From positions 401,476-465,475 of the forward strand of contig JAKSZT010037307.1 in assembly GCA_026826555.1 (NCBI GenBank): 64,000 nt of DNA, in the 5' to 3' direction. The position numbers were made by a program, and so were the translations under genes. Below the pieces are notes generated by a model. That model was not told the DNA's origin. It made no database searches and saw only the letters and a program-made list of their open reading frames with translations. Source of the DNA: Tolypeutes matacus (Eukaryota > Chordata > Mammalia > Cingulata > Chlamyphoridae). This document shows positions 61,441-64,000 of the stretch, in pieces; position 1 is the stretch's first letter; each line of letters starts with the position of its first letter.

Positions 61441-62762
61441 AACCTGACAGGAATTCTAGGGGTATATGAAAATATAATTCTGAGAATCCAAAAGATGAAA
61501 AGCAAAAAGTGATGTAGACATCTGGGGATTCTAACACCATCTCACGAACCATGAGAGCCAAGCAAGAAGTCTGATGATATGCCCTCTCATCACCATCTTC
61601 CATTATTTCTATTTATTCTACTTTATAGAAAAGAACCATAGAAGTAGCTGGGGGTAGGGTGTGGGAGGATAGGAGGGAGGAGACCCCAACTGAATAAACC
61701 AGCAGAGGACAATAAATGCTGCTGTCAGGGGGAAAAAAAACTGAAACAGTAATTTCTCTGTCAAAAATGAAATGGGGCAGACACTCCTGGACAGTATAAA
61801 GGAGGAAAAACTGATTCCTGAGCCAAATCACAGCTGTTAGAAGGAATGGGAACTGAAGATAGTAACATCAGAGAGGAAAGAGGATCAATGCTCATCCTTC
61901 TGGAATCTGGAAGGTAGCAGGCGCACGTTTTCCTAGGCCGCTCCAGATCCAAGTAAGGATGCAACGTTCAGTTCCATGAGGGTGGTCTGTTATGAACAGG
62001 AAACAAACAAACAAACAAAAAAAAAACTCTATTCCTCAAACAGTAGGAAGCTTTAATCCTACACCATGAAAGTCTGGAATTGAGCAGCTCTGTGACTAGC
62101 CAGAGGGCTTAACATTAGACTGAACATTAAAAGCAAAGTCCAATGCCACTGCAGCACGTTGGGACAAAGGAAGGGGACAGCCTGGCAAACCAAATAAGAA
62201 GAGTTCACAGGGGCTCTACCGGCTATGGTAGTGCAGTCCCCTCCCAGTCAGAGCAGTTTACAGTTACTGGAAATGGCCAGGAAGCCGAACAGCACTGGAG
62301 GAGGTACAGTAAGCTTCGAGGCTGAAAATTTTGCCCCCAGAAAATTCCCTTATGTACACACACACAGAATCATGACTGTAATTTCAGGAAGCTCAAGACC
62401 ACTTGTGGTCAGCCACTTGAAGGGTCCGTAGCCACCAGACTGCAAAGTCTCACCACAGGGGCTCTGCCACTAACTCTTCCATGGCCCTGGGCAAGTAGGC
62501 TCCACTCAAATCTCTGGACTGAGTCTGCATTATCTGTCAAAGACGAGCTGAACACTAAAGCTCCTCCAGCACTAAAATGAGGCTTATGTGGGGGAACAAC
62601 AATCCACTTCCTGAGAATGAGCACATGAGTTCTTTGTTGCTATGTTCCCAATCTGTGCTTTATGATGGATGAACCAAGAAATCCAATTAGAAACACCACA
62701 TTCTCCCAGCAAAAATTCCAATGAAAGAAAAGGCAACCTCTGTTGCTCACTAAACCACTCAC
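61441..62762. other. Single-copy end of the large intron near coding exon 1
   Basis: No repeat recognised apart from (aaac)n at 62003-62020. It borders the coding exon 1 donor. Confidence 0.6.
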
Positions 62763-62944
62763 CATCCAACAAGTCTTCCTCGTCATCCCTGTCATGCTTC
62801 TCCATTGCCACCTCCTCCTCCTCCTCCTCCTCTTCCGCATCCTCCAGCTCCAAGTCCGGGTCCAGGTCTGGATCGCTCCCTGAGGCAGATTCGTCTGACA
62901 TGGCTCCCAGAGGTCCTCAGTGGGCATTACCAATTCATGGTCCA
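62763..62944 (-). CDS. RAD54L2: RAD54L2 coding exon 1 with start codon and part of the 5' leader
   Basis: The coding part is 62901 down to 62763 (139 nt, residues 1-46 plus one base). It begins MSDESASGSDPDLDPD and contains a run of eight glutamates followed by a second acidic block (DRDDEEDLLD). The donor is GATG|gtgagt. The start is chosen because it begins the known ARIP4 N-terminus and the frame joins correctly to the next exon (split Asp codon G|AC). The leader part is 62902-62944, with an acceptor at ttacag|TGGACC; an alternative AG about 10 bases further upstream (ctcccag|GACCC) is also possible. The leader has two upstream ATGs (see the separate entry). The acidic, low-complexity N-terminus is expected to be disordered. 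Glutamate-run length and a few residues differ from the human protein as I recall it. Confidence 0.95.
62925..62938 (-). promoter_or_regulatory. Upstream ATGs in the RAD54L2 leader (TAATG overlap)
   Basis: On the minus strand the leader reads ATG AAT TGG TAA (62938-62927), a three-codon upstream ORF with A at -3. Its stop overlaps a second ATG (TAATG, A at 62927). The second frame runs past the RAD54L2 start codon in a different frame. Seen directly in the sequence. A role in dampening translation is an inference, and it depends on this exon being spliced as annotated. Confidence 0.5.
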
Positions 62945-63788
62945 CTGTAAGGGTCCTGGGAGGAGAAGAGTCATCAGAATTACCAAGGGCTTCACTTAAA
63001 GAGTATAACTCCTTCAAAGAGAAAATGCCAAAGATGAATTCCCTGGAGCTTTCCTAAGCAATGCAATCTAATCTTACCCAAATCTCAAATCTCAGCCTAC
63101 CCCCAAGTGCATTCACTAGCCCAGCTCAAGCTTCTCTCAGCTGCCTGGACAAGAAAATCTCTTAGTTATTAAAACAAAGCAAAACAAAACAAAAAAACCA
63201 ACTACACAACTCAGAATCCCATTTGCTCATTGCTTTATGCATCAACTATTTTCCGAGCACCCACTCTTTATCTAGCTATCTATACATATAATATACATGT
63301 ATACATATATTGCAGGCACTATTCTAGGCTTTGGGGACAGAGCAGAAAGCAGAATAAAGTATGTTGGGGAATGCTAGGGGACTGGGGAGTACTGGGAGAG
63401 GTTGCTATTTTTTATAGGGTGGCAGGGGCCAGAAGGAAGTGAAAAAGCCACACAGACATCTGAAGGGCAGCAAGCGCAAAGCCCTGAAGTGGGAATGACT
63501 GGGAGTGCTCAGGGAATGGGGGATCAGTCTTGAAATACCACAAGGGTTGTCAACTCCCCAACCACCTCAGTGAAGGGCTTCCAGTGAATAGCAAGCTACT
63601 CACCACACTTTTACTCATCCCAAACATGTGGGGTCACTGGCCTCAGGCTCCCCCAGATCAGAATGCCCTGTGTCTACCTCTGCTCTCTAGCTAACTCTTG
63701 ATCCAATTCCAGCTCCATCTCTTACAAAAAGCCTTTGCCAACTGCTCCAGCCTTCTGGGATCACATTCACTCTATTAAAATTCAAGTA
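62945..63788 (-). other. RAD54L2: Intron upstream of coding exon 1
   Basis: Part of the intron that separates coding exon 1 from non-coding upstream exon(s). 63230-63530 has a layout like an L2-type remnant (ctattctaggctttggggac), low certainty, with a (tata)n-like stretch at 63277-63312. No CpG island, so the promoter is not here. Confidence 0.55.
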
Positions 63789-64000
63789 GGGGAAGCAGAT
63801 GCAGCTTAAGCAATTGGGTTCCCATCTACCAATGGGAGGTCCAGGGTTCGATTCCCGGGGCCTCCTGGTGAAGGCAAGCCGGCCCGCACAGCTAGCTGGC
63901 TCAAGCGGAGAGCTGGCCCACGCAGAGTGCTGGCCCGCGCAGGAATGCTGGCCTGAGTGGAGAGCTGGTGCAGCAAGATGATGTAACAAAAAGACACACA
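63789..64000 (+). mobile_element. SINE with armadillo-DAS-like long body, cut by window end
   Basis: Head gggaagcagatgcagcttaa, B box gggttcgattcccgg, then a body of imperfect repeats 'agagctggcccacgcagagt' / 'gctggcccgcgcaggaatgc' and 'gcagcaagatgatgtaacaa'. This body resembles the DAS SINE layout more than the other copies here. The tail lies outside. Confidence 0.88.

Noticed and set aside
62640..63017. 125-codon minus-strand frame overlapping RAD54L2 coding exon 1
   Set aside because: It runs through the donor and acceptor sites and is out of frame with the conserved N-terminus. Only its upstream ATGs are of possible regulatory interest.

Overview
The window is vertebrate nuclear DNA from a placental mammal and is part of one large intron-rich gene, RAD54L2 (ARIP4, an SNF2-family nuclear ATPase), read on the minus strand. 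Ten coding exons (1,860 nt, 620 codons, all splice phases compatible, no internal stops) lie between 62901 and 14613. They carry the acidic N-terminus through SNF2 motifs I, II (DEGH) and III. The remaining coding exons (more than half of the protein) must lie left of base 1, and the promoter and non-coding exon(s) lie right of base 64000. Many tRNA-derived SINEs with a 'ggctca...gggttcggttcc' A/B-box head and a 'gcctcctaaagaagac' or 'gcctcctggtgggggc' body are typical of Xenarthra. Their bodies do not match my memory of the young armadillo DAS-III body, so I lean towards a sloth or anteater; this is an inference.

Layout from left to right. 1-14612 is the intron after the last visible exon. 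It holds a decayed L1 (L1-A, 1-4209), stacked L1 3'-UTR fragments, an unclassified 1.5-kb repeat (5873-7384), a 247-bp polypurine tract and an older L1 (L1-C, 7632-13893). 14613-22307 is the compact exon cluster (coding exons 10 to 2, short introns, a few SINEs). 22308-62762 is a 40.5-kb intron. Its left part (22308-27559) is mostly single-copy sequence with MIR remnants. Its centre (27560-47930) is a nested retrotransposon stack: an old L1 was split by a second L1, which was split by a near full-length L1 (L1-B, with a 400-N assembly gap and an apparent 3' transduction), which was itself hit by a SINE. The old L1 was also hit by a solo LTR and by an RPL7A processed pseudogene that a dimeric SINE later split. 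The right part (47931-62762) holds L1, LTR, hAT (two with 8-bp target-site duplications) and SINE remnants, then mostly single-copy sequence. Coding exon 1, with the start codon and two upstream ATGs, is at 62763-62944, and 62945-64000 is the intron beyond it.

The only gene likely to make protein here is RAD54L2. All other long reading frames are decayed L1 ORF1/ORF2, the RPL7A pseudogene, or low-complexity shadows. No new protein system is visible. The most interesting signals are in the repeat architecture: a patch of about 99% identity inside two otherwise ~91% identical repeat copies 25.6 kb apart (gene conversion or misassembly), the L1 3' transduction, an L1 tail placed in the branch-point zone of coding exon 8, and dimeric or trimeric SINEs.
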